Assembly (NCBI RefSeq): GCF_029869545.1
Contig: NZ_JARWQD010000062.1
Location: 1 to 56,026 of the forward strand
Length of the DNA: 56,026 nucleotides
DNA from: Nocardia wallacei
GTDB taxonomy: Bacteria; Actinomycetota; Actinomycetes; Mycobacteriales; Mycobacteriaceae
Direction of reading: 5' to 3'
Shown here: one piece after another, positions 41,694-51,365 of the stretch
How positions within the stretch are numbered: the stretch's first letter is position 1
Layout: each line of letters starts with the position of its first letter
The notes under the pieces: model-generated
Told to the model about the DNA's origin: nothing
Database searches by the model: none
Seen by the model: only the letters and a program-made list of their open reading frames with translations
Position numbers and translations under genes: made by a program

Positions 41694-42562
41694 CCACGGG
41701 GGAACACTTGGCGCACAACGGCTTCGGCGAACTGGGCCTCGCGGGGCGCGTCGTCATCGTCGCGGGGGCGGGTGGTGGCGGCATCGGTACGGCCGTGTGC
41801 CGCCTGGTCGCTCGCGCGGGCGCCACCGTGATCGCGGTCAGCCGATCCCCGGAGAATTTGGGCGAACATATCGAACCGCTTGCCGCCGCGGGGCTTTCGG
41901 TTGTTCCGGTGGCGGCCGACGTCGGCACCGACGCGGGCATCGACACCGCGCTCGAGCATGCCCGCGGCGCACCGGGCTCCCTGCACGGCCTGGTCAATGT
42001 CGCCGGCGGCGCCGCTCCCGCGACCTGGATGCCCGCCACCCGCGTGACCCGCGACGACTGGCGCGCGCTGTTCGAGCAGAACCTCGAGACCATGTTCTTC
42101 ACCAGTCAGGCGGTGGCCGCGGAACTGCGGTCGCAGGGCCGTCCGGGGTCGATCGTGTCGATCTCGTCGATCAGCGGAATGAACACGGCCCCTTTCCATA
42201 TCGCCTACGGCACGGCCAAGGCCGCCGTGGTGGCGGCGACCCGGACGATGGCCGCGGAACTGGCGCTCGACGGCATCCGCGTCAACGCCGTCGCCCCCGG
42301 GGTGACGGCGACGCCCGCCTCGGGCACCTATGTCGACGAGGACTCCGACCGCGACCGCCGCGCCATCGCCATGGGCCGGCGCGGGCGTCCCGAGGAACAG
42401 GCCGGGCCCATCCTGTTCCTGCTGTCCGACCTGGCGAGCTATATCACCGGCCAGACGCTGCTCGTCGACGGCGGATTGAACCTCAAGTGGACCCATCTCG
42501 GCGCCGACAACACCTCACTGTTTCTGAAGGACGAGTCGTTCCGCGCCGCGATCACCCGCTGA
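41690..42562 (+). CDS. short-chain dehydrogenase/reductase
   Basis: 290-aa SDR with a glycine-rich cofactor loop VAGAGGGGIGTAV (variant of TGxxxGIG), NVAGGAAP, SISSISGMN, catalytic YGTAK and C-terminal GQTLLVDGGL. A 25-residue extension follows the normal C-terminus (KWTHLGADNTSLFLKDESF). Its ATG overlaps the SMP-30 stop (ATGA). It probably oxidises a hydroxyl produced by the oxygenase to a ketone for the Baeyer-Villiger enzyme. Confidence 0.88.
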   Translation: MTTGEHLAHNGFGELGLAGRVVIVAGAGGGGIGTAVCRLVARAGATVIAVSRSPENLGEHIEPLAAAGLSVVPVAADVGTDAGIDTALEHARGAPGSLHGLVNVAGGAAPATWMPATRVTRDDWRALFEQNLETMFFTSQAVAAELRSQGRPGSIVSISSISGMNTAPFHIAYGTAKAAVVAATRTMAAELALDGIRVNAVAPGVTATPASGTYVDEDSDRDRRAIAMGRRGRPEEQAGPILFLLSDLASYITGQTLLVDGGLNLKWTHLGADNTSLFLKDESFRAAITR

Positions 42563-42589
42563 CGGCGCGAGGGTCATCAGGAGGACATC

Positions 42590-43939
42590 ATGACCGAGAC
42601 ACCGGAACCGCTGTCGACACCGCTGACCATCGGTGTCGAGGCGTACATTTCGCCGGAGTACGCCCGCGCCGAAGGGGACCGGCTCTGGGCCAAGGTGTGG
42701 CAGCAGGTCGAGCGGGTGGAGGAGATCCCCCGGGTCGGCGACTTCCTCACCTACGAGATCCAGGACGACTCGATCATCGTGGTGCGCACCGCTCCCGACA
42801 CGATCCGCGCCTACCACAACGTCTGCGCGCACCGGGGCCGCCGCCTGATCGACACCCCGCCCGGCGCGCACGACGCCCGCGGCAGCCGCAAGCAGTTCGT
42901 GTGCGGATTCCACGGCTGGCGCTACGACCTGCGAGGCCGCAACACATTCGTGGCCGAACGCGAGGACTGGCCGTGCGGTCTCAGCGAGCGCAACGACGGC
43001 CTGAACCCGGTGCGGGTCGACACCTGGGGCGGCTGGATCTGGATCACCATGGACCCCGACGCCGTGCCCCTGCGCGAATATCTGGAACCCGCCGCGAGCC
43101 TGCTCGAGCACTTCGAGCTGGAGAAGATGCGCTACCGGTGGCGGCGGTGGCTGACCTTCGACTGCAACTGGAAGGTCGCCTTCGAGGCATTCATGGAGAC
43201 CTACCACGTGCCCTACACGCATCCGGAGTTCATGAACTTCGGGCAGTTCCTGGGCTGGGCGCGGGCGCAGGGCAGGCACAGCAATATCGGCTACGACGCG
43301 CCGAAGGGGATGGAGGAGAACCAGGCCAAGGTGCGCCTGGGCCACGGTCCCGACGCCCGGGTCTCGACGGCGGCGCTGCAGAATTTCACCTGGGAGAACG
43401 CCAATACCAACACCACCCGGACGCTGGTCGACGTGGCCAACCGCCTGGTCGACGAGCTGCCCGAGGGCACCCCGGCGGGCGAGGTCCTGCGGTACTGGCT
43501 CGACACCGCGCGCTCGGAGGACGAGGCGCGCGGCGTGGTCTGGCCCAAGGTCGATCCCGACATCGTCGCGCGGGCCGGTACCGCGTGGCAGATCTTCCCG
43601 AACTTCCAGATCGGCCACGCGCTGAACAACATGCTGTGCTACCGGTTCCGGCCCTACGGCCACGACCCCGACAGATGCATCTTCGAGGCCGCCGTCTTCG
43701 AGCTGTTCCCGCCCGGCGAGGAGCCGGAGACCGAGTGGGAGTACACGCCCGAGGGCGATCCGAACTGGAGAACCGTGCTGCCACAGGACTTCTCCAACAT
43801 GGCCGCGGTACAGAAGGGCCTGAAGTCGCGGGGCTTCTCCGGCGCGAAACCGAATCCGTATCGCGAGCGCAGCATCGTCAATCTGCATCACAACCTCGCC
43901 TCCTACATGGGCACCGGCGAGCCCCGCCCGATGCCCTAG
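42590..43939 (+). CDS. Rieske non-heme iron oxygenase alpha subunit
   Basis: 449-aa ring-hydroxylating or demethylating oxygenase. The Rieske [2Fe-2S] ligands are C79 and H81 (CAHRGRR) and C105 and H108 (CGFHGWRY). The catalytic domain has the mononuclear-iron histidines H206 and H211 in ETYHVPYTH. Reductase and ferredoxin partners are not adjacent, and there is no beta subunit, as in KshA-like single-alpha oxygenases. RBS AGGAGG precedes ATG 42590. It would oxygenate a cyclic or aromatic substrate at the start of the pathway. Confidence 0.92.
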   Translation: MTETPEPLSTPLTIGVEAYISPEYARAEGDRLWAKVWQQVERVEEIPRVGDFLTYEIQDDSIIVVRTAPDTIRAYHNVCAHRGRRLIDTPPGAHDARGSRKQFVCGFHGWRYDLRGRNTFVAEREDWPCGLSERNDGLNPVRVDTWGGWIWITMDPDAVPLREYLEPAASLLEHFELEKMRYRWRRWLTFDCNWKVAFEAFMETYHVPYTHPEFMNFGQFLGWARAQGRHSNIGYDAPKGMEENQAKVRLGHGPDARVSTAALQNFTWENANTNTTRTLVDVANRLVDELPEGTPAGEVLRYWLDTARSEDEARGVVWPKVDPDIVARAGTAWQIFPNFQIGHALNNMLCYRFRPYGHDPDRCIFEAAVFELFPPGEEPETEWEYTPEGDPNWRTVLPQDFSNMAAVQKGLKSRGFSGAKPNPYRERSIVNLHHNLASYMGTGEPRPMP

Positions 43940-43990
43940 CGGGAACGCCCGTCCCCCGATCACATTCGAGTCAGAGATCCAGGAAATCCG

Positions 43991-45817
43991 ATGCAACAGT
44001 GCGAGCCGACGGAAACGCCCGAGGTCGACCGGGAGGCCCTCCGCGCGAAATATCTGGCCGAGCGCGACAAGCGGCTGCGTCCCGAGGGACAGCGCCAGTA
44101 CCTCGAGGCCGAGAACGAATTCGCCGAGTTCTACGAACACGATCCACATATGCCGGTCGTACCGCGCGAACCGATCTCCGCCGATATCGACGTGGTGGTG
44201 CTCGGCGGCGGTTTCGCCGGGCTCATCACCGCGCATCGGTTGCAGCGGGCGGGCGTCACGGATTTCCGGATCGTCGAGCTGGGCGGCGATTTCGGCGGTG
44301 TGTGGTACTGGAACCGCTATCCCGGCATCCAGGTGGACTCGGATTCCTACACCTACCTGCCGCTGATCGAAGAGACCGGCTACATGCCGACGGAGAAGTT
44401 CACCCACGGCGACGAGAACTACGAGCATGCTCAGCGCATCGGCAAACACTTCGGCCTCTACGAGAAGGCGATCTTCCACACCCTGACCCGTTCGCTGGAA
44501 TGGGACGAGGAACTCGAACGCTGGCGAATCGGCACCAATCGAGGTGACGACATTCGGGCCCGCTTCGTGGTGATGTGCCAGGGCCCCTACAACCGCCCGA
44601 AGCTGCCCGGCATCCCGGGTATCACCGACTTCACCGGACACACCTTCCACACCGCCCGCTGGGACTACGACTACACCGGCGGCGACCTGCACGGCGGACT
44701 GGACCGGCTCGCCGACAAGCGCGTCGCCATCATCGGCACGGGATCGACTGCGGTCCAAGCGATTCCGCACCTGGCGCGCGGCGCGAAGCACCTCACCGTG
44801 TTCCAGCGGACACCGTCGTACATCTTCGAGCGCGACAACTACCCCACCGATCCGGAATGGGTGAAGACGCTGCAACCGGGCTGGCGCGCGGAACGGCAGC
44901 GCAACTTCCACAACGCGGCCTTCGCGTTCTACAGCCCGGGTGAGCCGGATCTGATCTGCGACGGCTGGACCGAGGTCGCTCGCAACCTGGCCGCGCGGCT
45001 GAACGAGACCGGCGGCTGGGCGGCACTGGCGGATCCGGCGAAGTTCCTGGAACTCAAGGAGATCGAGGACTACCGGGCGATGGAGCGGCTGCGCCGCCGC
45101 GTCGAGGAGATCGTCGAGGATCCGGAGACGGCGGAGAAGCTCAAGCCGTACTACCGCAACATGTGCAAGCGACCGGTCTTCAACGACGACTACCTGCCGA
45201 CGTTCAATCGACCGAACGTCACCCTCGTCGACGTCTCGGATACCAAAGGCGTGGAACGCATCACCGCGAAGGGCGTCCTGGCCCACGGCGTCGAGCACGA
45301 GGTGGACTGTCTCATCTTCGCCAGCGGTTTCGAGATCACCACCTCGCTCGATCGCCAGTACGCCGTCGAGCCGTTCACCGGGCGCGGCGGGCGGTCGCTG
45401 TACGAGCACTGGGGCGCGGGATTCCGCACGATGCACGGCATCACGACCCACGGCTTCCCGAACATCTACTTCACCGGGTTCATTCAGGGCGGTGTCACCG
45501 CGGCCACCACCCTCATGTTCGAGCAGCAGGCCGACCACATCGCCTACATCATCGCGCAGGCGCGGCGGCGCGGCGCCACGGTCGTGGAACCCAGCGCGGA
45601 GGCCGAGGAGCGGTGGGTCCGCACGATCCGCGAGAACACGGTCGACAACAGCACCTTCGTGAGCGAATGCACGCCCGGCTACTACAACAGCGAGGGCGAG
45701 CCGAACGGCCGCTCGTTCCTCGGCGATCCGTTCTGGGGCGGGTTCTACGTGCTCGAGGACATGCTGCGGGCGTGGCGGGACGCGGGCGAGCTGGAGGGGT
45801 TGGTGCTGAGCGAATGA
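43991..45817 (+). CDS. Baeyer-Villiger monooxygenase (FAD/NADPH)
   Basis: 608-aa class B flavoprotein monooxygenase. FAD-binding GGGFAG (72-77), NADPH-binding GTGSTA (249-254) and the Baeyer-Villiger fingerprint FTGHTFHTARW (214-224) are all intact. The extended N-terminus (about 60 residues before the first Rossmann fold) is typical of the steroid/cyclopentadecanone-type enzymes rather than the short cyclohexanone type. It would convert a ketone to an ester or lactone. It shares an operon with an upstream SDR, an SMP-30 lactonase candidate and downstream SDR, TPP enzyme and ALDH. Confidence 0.93.
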   Translation: MQQCEPTETPEVDREALRAKYLAERDKRLRPEGQRQYLEAENEFAEFYEHDPHMPVVPREPISADIDVVVLGGGFAGLITAHRLQRAGVTDFRIVELGGDFGGVWYWNRYPGIQVDSDSYTYLPLIEETGYMPTEKFTHGDENYEHAQRIGKHFGLYEKAIFHTLTRSLEWDEELERWRIGTNRGDDIRARFVVMCQGPYNRPKLPGIPGITDFTGHTFHTARWDYDYTGGDLHGGLDRLADKRVAIIGTGSTAVQAIPHLARGAKHLTVFQRTPSYIFERDNYPTDPEWVKTLQPGWRAERQRNFHNAAFAFYSPGEPDLICDGWTEVARNLAARLNETGGWAALADPAKFLELKEIEDYRAMERLRRRVEEIVEDPETAEKLKPYYRNMCKRPVFNDDYLPTFNRPNVTLVDVSDTKGVERITAKGVLAHGVEHEVDCLIFASGFEITTSLDRQYAVEPFTGRGGRSLYEHWGAGFRTMHGITTHGFPNIYFTGFIQGGVTAATTLMFEQQADHIAYIIAQARRRGATVVEPSAEAEERWVRTIRENTVDNSTFVSECTPGYYNSEGEPNGRSFLGDPFWGGFYVLEDMLRAWRDAGELEGLVLSE

Positions 45818-46743
45818 CCGCCGGGCCGGAGCTGAGATTCGACGATCGCGTCGCCGTGATCACCGGCGCGGGGCGGGGTTTGGGGCGCGCGTACGCCCTG
45901 CTGCTCGCCTCGAGGGGCGCCCGGGTCGTGGTCAACGACACCGGCGCCGCCATCAGCGGCGACGGCGCGGACATCGACGTCGCGAACCAAGTGGCGCAGG
46001 AGATTTCGGCGGCGGGTGGCGAGGCCGTCGCGTGTACCGAATCCGTCGCGAGCCCCGAGGGCGGACGCGCGATCGTCGAATCGGCCCTGGATGCCTACGG
46101 CCGCATCGACATCCTCATCCACAATGCGGGGAACAACCGCTACGCCGCGCTGGCGGAGATGACCTACGAGGACTTCGAGGCGGTCCTCGATGTGCACCTG
46201 CGCGGCGCCTTTCACGTTGTGCGGGCAGCGTTTCCGCGGATGTGCGACGCCGGATACGGCCGCGTCGTGCTCACCTCGTCGATCGGCGGCCTCTACGGCA
46301 ACGAGCGGGTCGCCAACTACGCCGCGGCCAAGGCGGGCATCATCGGGCTGTCCACCGTGGTCGCCCTGGAGGGCGCCGCGCACGGCGTGAAATCCAATGT
46401 GATCGTCCCGGCCGCCCTGACCCGGCTGGCCGACGGGCTCGACACCTCGGCCTACCCGCCGATGGGACCGGAGCTGACGGCACCGGCGGTCGCCTGGCTG
46501 GCACACGAAACCTGTTCCGTCACAGCGGAACTGCTGGTCGCCATCGCGGGGCGGATCGCGCGCGCGTTCATCGCCGAGACACCGGGCATATACCGGCCGT
46601 CGTGGACGGTCGAAGACGTAGCCGAACACATCGACGCCATTCGCGACACCAAGGATTTCTGGCTGCTACCGGCGGTCCCCTCGGGCCACGCCGAGCACAT
46701 CGGCAGGAGTTTCGCGATGGCCACGGAAGGACATGACGCATGA
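45814..46743 (+). CDS. SDR, MFE2-type 3-hydroxyacyl-CoA dehydrogenase-like
   Basis: 309-aa SDR: TGAGRGLGRAYA with the family's acidic NDTGA, NAGNN, SSIGGLYGN and YAAAK. The long C-terminus (IYRPSWTVEDVAEHIDAI) is shared with the dehydrogenase part of peroxisomal multifunctional enzyme 2. Such enzymes oxidise 3-hydroxyacyl-CoA. ATG 45814 overlaps the BVMO stop (ATGA) and its own stop overlaps the TPP gene. Confidence 0.88.
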   Translation: MTAGPELRFDDRVAVITGAGRGLGRAYALLLASRGARVVVNDTGAAISGDGADIDVANQVAQEISAAGGEAVACTESVASPEGGRAIVESALDAYGRIDILIHNAGNNRYAALAEMTYEDFEAVLDVHLRGAFHVVRAAFPRMCDAGYGRVVLTSSIGGLYGNERVANYAAAKAGIIGLSTVVALEGAAHGVKSNVIVPAALTRLADGLDTSAYPPMGPELTAPAVAWLAHETCSVTAELLVAIAGRIARAFIAETPGIYRPSWTVEDVAEHIDAIRDTKDFWLLPAVPSGHAEHIGRSFAMATEGHDA

Positions 46744-48449
46744 CGGTGAAGGTATACGAGCGCATTCTGGACCTGTTCGAGGCCGAGGGCATCGACACGA
46801 TCTTCGGCATTCCGGATCCGAACTTCGTGCACCTGTTCCACCTCGCCGAACAGCGTGGCTGGAATGTCGTTGCGCCCCACCACGAGGAGTCGGCGGGCTT
46901 CATGGCCGAGGCGGTGTCGCGGATGACCGGCAAGCCCGCGCTGGCCATCGCCACGCTGGGACCGGGTATCGCGAATCTGGCCGGATCGATCATGTGCGCC
47001 AAGGTGGAGAACTCCCCCATCGTCTTCCTCGGCGGGCAGCGCGCCCGGATCACCGAGCAGCGGGTGCGCCGCGGCCGGATCCAATTCGTGCAGCAGTCCT
47101 CGCTGATCGAGAACTCGGTGAAGTACAGCGCCAGTATCGAATACGCGGACCAGACCGACGAGATCATTCGCGAGGGGCTGCGCAAGGCGCTGTCGGGTAC
47201 CCCGGGTCCGGTGTACATCGAGTACCCCTCGCACGTGATCCTCGAGGAACTCGAGGCGCCACCGGTGTTGCCGCCCAGGGCCTATCGGCTCGTCGGCCAG
47301 ACCGCGGGCCCGGATCGGATCACCGACGCCGTGCGGTACATCCGCGCCGCGCAACAGCCGATCCTGCTGGTCGGGCACGGCGTGCACACCGCCCGGGCGG
47401 GGGCTCCGGTGCGGGAGCTGGCCGAGCTCATGGCGGCACCGGTCCTGCAGACCTCGGGCGGCACCTCCTACATCGCGGGGCTGGAGGATCGCACCTTTCC
47501 GTACGGCTTCTCCAAGGCCGGGCTCGAGGCGGTGGTGCGGTCGGATCTGGTGCTGGCCATCGGCACCGAACTCGGCGAGCCGGTGCACTTCGGCCGCGGA
47601 CGGCACTGGGTGGCCAACGAGGCCAACCGGAAATGGCTGCTGGTGGAACAGGATCCGGCGGCCATCGGCGTGAACCGGCCCATCGACGTGCCGCTGGTCG
47701 GTGACCTGCGGGCGATCGTGCCACAGCTGGTCGAGGCGCTGCGCGACACCCCGCGCACGCCCACACCGGACCTGGCGCGCTGGATCGAGCAGGACGCGGC
47801 GGAGCGGGCGGAACTGGCGGACACGGCGCCCACCGGCGGCGAACTGGTGCACCCCGCCCGGATGATCGTGGAGGCCACCAAGGCCTTTCCCGCCGACGGC
47901 ATCATGGTGCGCGACGGCGGCGCCACCACGATCTTCGGCTGGACCTACTCTCAGGCCAAGCCCCACGACGTGATCTGGAACCAGAACTTCGGCCATCTGG
48001 GCACCGGCCTGCCCTACGCGGTGGGCGCGTCGGTGGCCGACGGCGGTCGGCGGCCGGTCATGCTGATCACCGGCGACTCGTCGTTCCAGTTCCAGATCGC
48101 GGAGCTGGAAACCGCTGCGCGGCTGAACCTTCCGCTGGTCTGCGTGGTCGGTGTCGACTATGCCTGGGGCCTCGAGGTCGGCGTCTACAAACGCACCTTC
48201 GGGACGGAGGATCCGCGGCAGCCCGGGGTGCACTGGAGCAAGGACGTGCGACTGAACCGGGTCGCCGAGGGCTTCGGGTGTTACGGCGAATACGTCGAAC
48301 GCGACGAGGATATCGCCCCCGCCATCAAGCGCGCCTACGCCTCCGGCCGGCCGGGCGTCATTCACGTCGCGGTCGATCCGAAGGCCAATTCCGAGGAGAT
48401 GCCCAGCTACGACGAGTTCCGGACCTGGTATGCGGAAGGACAGCAGTGA
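46740..48449 (+). CDS. thiamine-diphosphate-dependent enzyme (acetolactate synthase-like)
   Basis: 569-aa TPP enzyme of the acetolactate synthase/2-hydroxyacyl-CoA lyase/benzoylformate decarboxylase fold. The catalytic glutamate region is APHHEESAGFMAEA (about E49), and the TPP/Mg motif starts GDSSFQFQIAELETA at G445. The usual asparagine pair that ends that motif appears as VGVDYAWG. It lies directly before an aldehyde dehydrogenase (one-base overlap), so an aldehyde product from decarboxylation or C-C lysis is likely. Acetolactate synthesis is improbable since no regulatory subunit or ilv gene is nearby. Confidence 0.85.
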   Translation: MTVKVYERILDLFEAEGIDTIFGIPDPNFVHLFHLAEQRGWNVVAPHHEESAGFMAEAVSRMTGKPALAIATLGPGIANLAGSIMCAKVENSPIVFLGGQRARITEQRVRRGRIQFVQQSSLIENSVKYSASIEYADQTDEIIREGLRKALSGTPGPVYIEYPSHVILEELEAPPVLPPRAYRLVGQTAGPDRITDAVRYIRAAQQPILLVGHGVHTARAGAPVRELAELMAAPVLQTSGGTSYIAGLEDRTFPYGFSKAGLEAVVRSDLVLAIGTELGEPVHFGRGRHWVANEANRKWLLVEQDPAAIGVNRPIDVPLVGDLRAIVPQLVEALRDTPRTPTPDLARWIEQDAAERAELADTAPTGGELVHPARMIVEATKAFPADGIMVRDGGATTIFGWTYSQAKPHDVIWNQNFGHLGTGLPYAVGASVADGGRRPVMLITGDSSFQFQIAELETAARLNLPLVCVVGVDYAWGLEVGVYKRTFGTEDPRQPGVHWSKDVRLNRVAEGFGCYGEYVERDEDIAPAIKRAYASGRPGVIHVAVDPKANSEEMPSYDEFRTWYAEGQQ

Positions 48450-49873
48450 TGCGCGAGTACTCGACGTTCTACATCGGCGGGACGTGGGCCGATCCGGCCG
48501 ACACCCGGACCTTCGAGGTGGTGAATCCGGCGACCGAGGAGGTCTGCGGGAAGGTCGCGAGCGGCTCGGCCGCCGACGTCGATCGGGCCGTGGACGCGGC
48601 GCGCCGCGCCTTCCCGGAGTGGGCGGCGACAACCACGCAAACTCGGATCGAGTTGTTGCGCAGGATAAGTGACGAGTACCGCAAGCGCCGGAACGACCTC
48701 GCCGCGGCCCTGACCGAGGAGATGGGTGCCCCCGCCGCGCTGGCTGGTGGGTTCCAAGTCGACCTGGGCGCCGGGCATCTGGCGACGGCCATCGAGATCC
48801 TCGAGGGCTTCGCGTTCGAGCAGCGCCGCGGCGACACCCTGATCGTCAAGGAACCGATCGGCGTCTGCGGTCTCGTCACGCCGTGGAACTGGCCGCTGAA
48901 TCAGATTGCCGTCAAGGTCTTTCCGGCCCTGGCGGCCGGTTGCACGATGGTGCTCAAGCCGTCGGAGCAGGCGCCGTTCTCCGGGCAGATCTTCGCCGAA
49001 ATCCTCGATGGCGCAGGGGTTCCCGCGGGTGTGTTCAATCTGGTGCAGGGCGACGGCCTGGGCGTCGGGGCGCCGCTGTCGGCGCATCCCGGGGTGGACA
49101 TGGTGTCGTTCACGGGCTCCACGCGCGCGGGTATCGAGATCGCCAGGAACGCGGCGCCTTCCGTCAAGCGGGTCACGCAGGAGCTGGGCGGCAAGAGCCC
49201 GAACATCGTCCTCGACGACGCCGATCTGGTGGCCAATGTGGGCGGGGCCGTCGCGACTCTGATGAACAATTCGGGCCAGACCTGTAGCGCGCTGTCGCGC
49301 ATGCTGGTTCCGCGCGCTCGCATGGACGACGCCGCGGCGGCGGCCAGGGACGCGGCCGCCCAACTGTCCGTGGGCGATCCGACCGGCGACGTCGCGCTGG
49401 GCCCGGTGGTTTCCGGCGCGCAGTTCGACAAGATCCAGGCGCTGATCCGCAAGGGTATCGATGAGGGCGCCACGCTGGTCGTCGGCGGCACCGGCCGCCC
49501 CGACGGGCTGACCAAGGGCTACTACGTCAAGCCCACGGTCTTCGCCGACGTGACCAACGACATGACCATCGCCCGCGAGGAGATCTTCGGCCCGGTCCTG
49601 ACCATCCTCGGCTACGACGACATCGATCAGGCCGTCGACATCGCCAACGACACCGACTACGGCCTCGCCGCGAATGTCGCCGGCGCCGACCTCGACCGGG
49701 CCCGCGCCGTGGCCCGCCGGATCCGCGCCGGATGGGTCACGATCAACGACGCCTTCGACTTCCACGCCCCCTTCGGCGGCTACCGCAAGAGCGGAAACGG
49801 CAGGGAGTGGGGCGAATTCGGCTTCGAGGAGTACCTGGAGACCAAGGCGATCCTGGGCTACGCGCCGGAGTAA
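48449..49873 (+). CDS. aldehyde dehydrogenase
   Basis: 474-aa NAD(P)-dependent aldehyde dehydrogenase with N147 (TPWNWP), E245 (QELGGKSP) and nucleophile C279 (SGQTCSA). ATG 48449 overlaps the TPP gene stop (TGATG). It is only distantly similar to the ALDH at 5068, so different aldehydes are expected. It is the last gene of the oxygenase operon and is followed within four bases by a convergent P450. Confidence 0.93.
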   Translation: MREYSTFYIGGTWADPADTRTFEVVNPATEEVCGKVASGSAADVDRAVDAARRAFPEWAATTTQTRIELLRRISDEYRKRRNDLAAALTEEMGAPAALAGGFQVDLGAGHLATAIEILEGFAFEQRRGDTLIVKEPIGVCGLVTPWNWPLNQIAVKVFPALAAGCTMVLKPSEQAPFSGQIFAEILDGAGVPAGVFNLVQGDGLGVGAPLSAHPGVDMVSFTGSTRAGIEIARNAAPSVKRVTQELGGKSPNIVLDDADLVANVGGAVATLMNNSGQTCSALSRMLVPRARMDDAAAAARDAAAQLSVGDPTGDVALGPVVSGAQFDKIQALIRKGIDEGATLVVGGTGRPDGLTKGYYVKPTVFADVTNDMTIAREEIFGPVLTILGYDDIDQAVDIANDTDYGLAANVAGADLDRARAVARRIRAGWVTINDAFDFHAPFGGYRKSGNGREWGEFGFEEYLETKAILGYAPE

Positions 49874-49876
49874 CTC

Positions 49877-51133
49877 TCACAGCGGAGTCGTGGGAGGAAA
49901 AGTGACCGGAAGCGCCGCCAATGCCCGGTGGAAAGGGCCGGGCCGCCAGCGGAGTTCGGTAGTCGGCACCGCCAGCCGCATATCGGGCAGCACATCGAGA
50001 AGCTGATCGATGGCGTTCTGGGCGACCAGATAGGCGATCGATTGCGCGGGGCAGGCATGCCCGCCGACCCCCCATGCCAGATGCGCGCGATTGCCCGTGT
50101 GATCCCCGGATCGGATCTCCGGATCGTTGTTGCACGCGGCCATGCTGATCACCACCGGCCGATGGGCAGGCAGCCAGACATCGTCCAGCAGAATCGACCG
50201 GCGAGGGTAGGTGAAGAGAAAGTTCGCCAGCGGCGGGTCGTTGAACAAGACCTCGTCGAGGGCGTCGCGGGTCGACAGGCTTCCACCGACGACACTGCCG
50301 CCGAACCGATCGTCGGTGATGATCGACAGTAGGGTGTTGGTGATGAGGTTCTGCTGAAATTCGATCCCGGCACCGTAGTGCCCCGCCACCTGGTGGACCA
50401 TCTCCTCGTCGTCGAGTGCCGCGGGATGCCGCAGTAGTAGCGATGTGAGGTCGTTACCGGATTCCGCCCGTTTGAGCCGCACCAGTTCCAGCATCGCCGC
50501 GCTGATCATCCTGTTGCCTTCCTCGGCATCGACGCCCTCGACGAGCGCGGCCATGCCGGTGGCGACTCGCTGCCCGATCGCCGCCGGGCAGCCCAGCAGC
50601 GCATTGACGGCCTCGAATGTCAAGGGGAAGACGTATTGCTGGATCAGGTCGGCCGTACCGTCGCCGCAGAAGGTGTTGATCAGTGGGACGGCGATCTGCT
50701 CCACAGCGGTGTGCAGGGCGTACGAATCCACCTCGCCGATACTGCCCGTGATGGCCCGCCGATAACGCAGGAAATCCGCGCCGGAATTTCTGCTCGCGGT
50801 GGGCCGCCACTCCATGATCGGACGGACGGGGCAGTCTTCCGGTATGTCCTTTTGCCACGTGCGCGGATCGGCCGGAAAGCGCTCGGGATCATTGAGGATC
50901 CGCACCGCCGTGCGGTAGCCCACCACCAATGTCGCCGGAACGCCCGGCGACAGCTCGACCGGAACCAATGAGCCGTACTGCCCCCGCATCTCACGGTATG
51001 CGCGGTGCGGATCCGCGGCGAATTCGGGCGCGTGCAGCGGCACCCGGACGTCGGGCGCGTCGACCGGGGCGCCACGGACGGTCGAGGCGGGCGGGGATAG
51101 GGGCGGCAGGTGTGGTGGTTTCGGAGTCGCCAA
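49877..51133 (-). CDS. atypical cytochrome P450 lacking the ExxR arginine
   Basis: 418-aa P450 with a complete heme-binding loop WGVGGHACPA (C361). Two usually conserved features are altered: the I-helix reads GHYGAGIEFQ (acid present, alcohol missing), and the K-helix ExxR reads EVLF (E294 present, position 297 is Phe). The CYP157 group of streptomycete conservons similarly lacks the ExxR arginine, so this protein may belong near it. TTG 51133 with AGAGGAC upstream is used. No ferredoxin adjoins it. It diverges from an AraC regulator, which may control it. Confidence 0.85.
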   Translation of the reverse strand: MATPKPPHLPPLSPPASTVRGAPVDAPDVRVPLHAPEFAADPHRAYREMRGQYGSLVPVELSPGVPATLVVGYRTAVRILNDPERFPADPRTWQKDIPEDCPVRPIMEWRPTASRNSGADFLRYRRAITGSIGEVDSYALHTAVEQIAVPLINTFCGDGTADLIQQYVFPLTFEAVNALLGCPAAIGQRVATGMAALVEGVDAEEGNRMISAAMLELVRLKRAESGNDLTSLLLRHPAALDDEEMVHQVAGHYGAGIEFQQNLITNTLLSIITDDRFGGSVVGGSLSTRDALDEVLFNDPPLANFLFTYPRRSILLDDVWLPAHRPVVISMAACNNDPEIRSGDHTGNRAHLAWGVGGHACPAQSIAYLVAQNAIDQLLDVLPDMRLAVPTTELRWRPGPFHRALAALPVTFPPTTPL

Positions 51134-51365
51134 TCACTGTCCTCTGTACTTCCGGCAAAGGTCCCGCCCGCCATCGATGGTGACACCGCATCGGGCCGAA
51201 CCAGTAGGGCCGATCGTGCCGAGCGGCAGCCCGACCGCGCCAATCTCACCCACCGGATACGCGGCACGGCGATCGGCTAGCCTCACCGAACAGTCCGAAC
51301 GTGGGCGGGCCGGTACCGCCAGACGTTCCGATCAGGTGCGCACAGGTAGGCAGAGGTACTCGCGG

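Noticed and set aside
42515..45538. 1007-codon open frame antisense to the Rieske and BVMO genes
   Set aside because: It is the antisense shadow expected in GC-rich DNA; it has no recognisable domain, is rich in low-complexity R/G/V stretches, and the plus-strand frames carry clear catalytic motifs.
46740..48449. biosynthetic acetolactate synthase (ilvB)
   Set aside because: No ilvN or ilvC nearby, altered metal motif, and it is coupled to SDR and ALDH genes of a catabolic operon.
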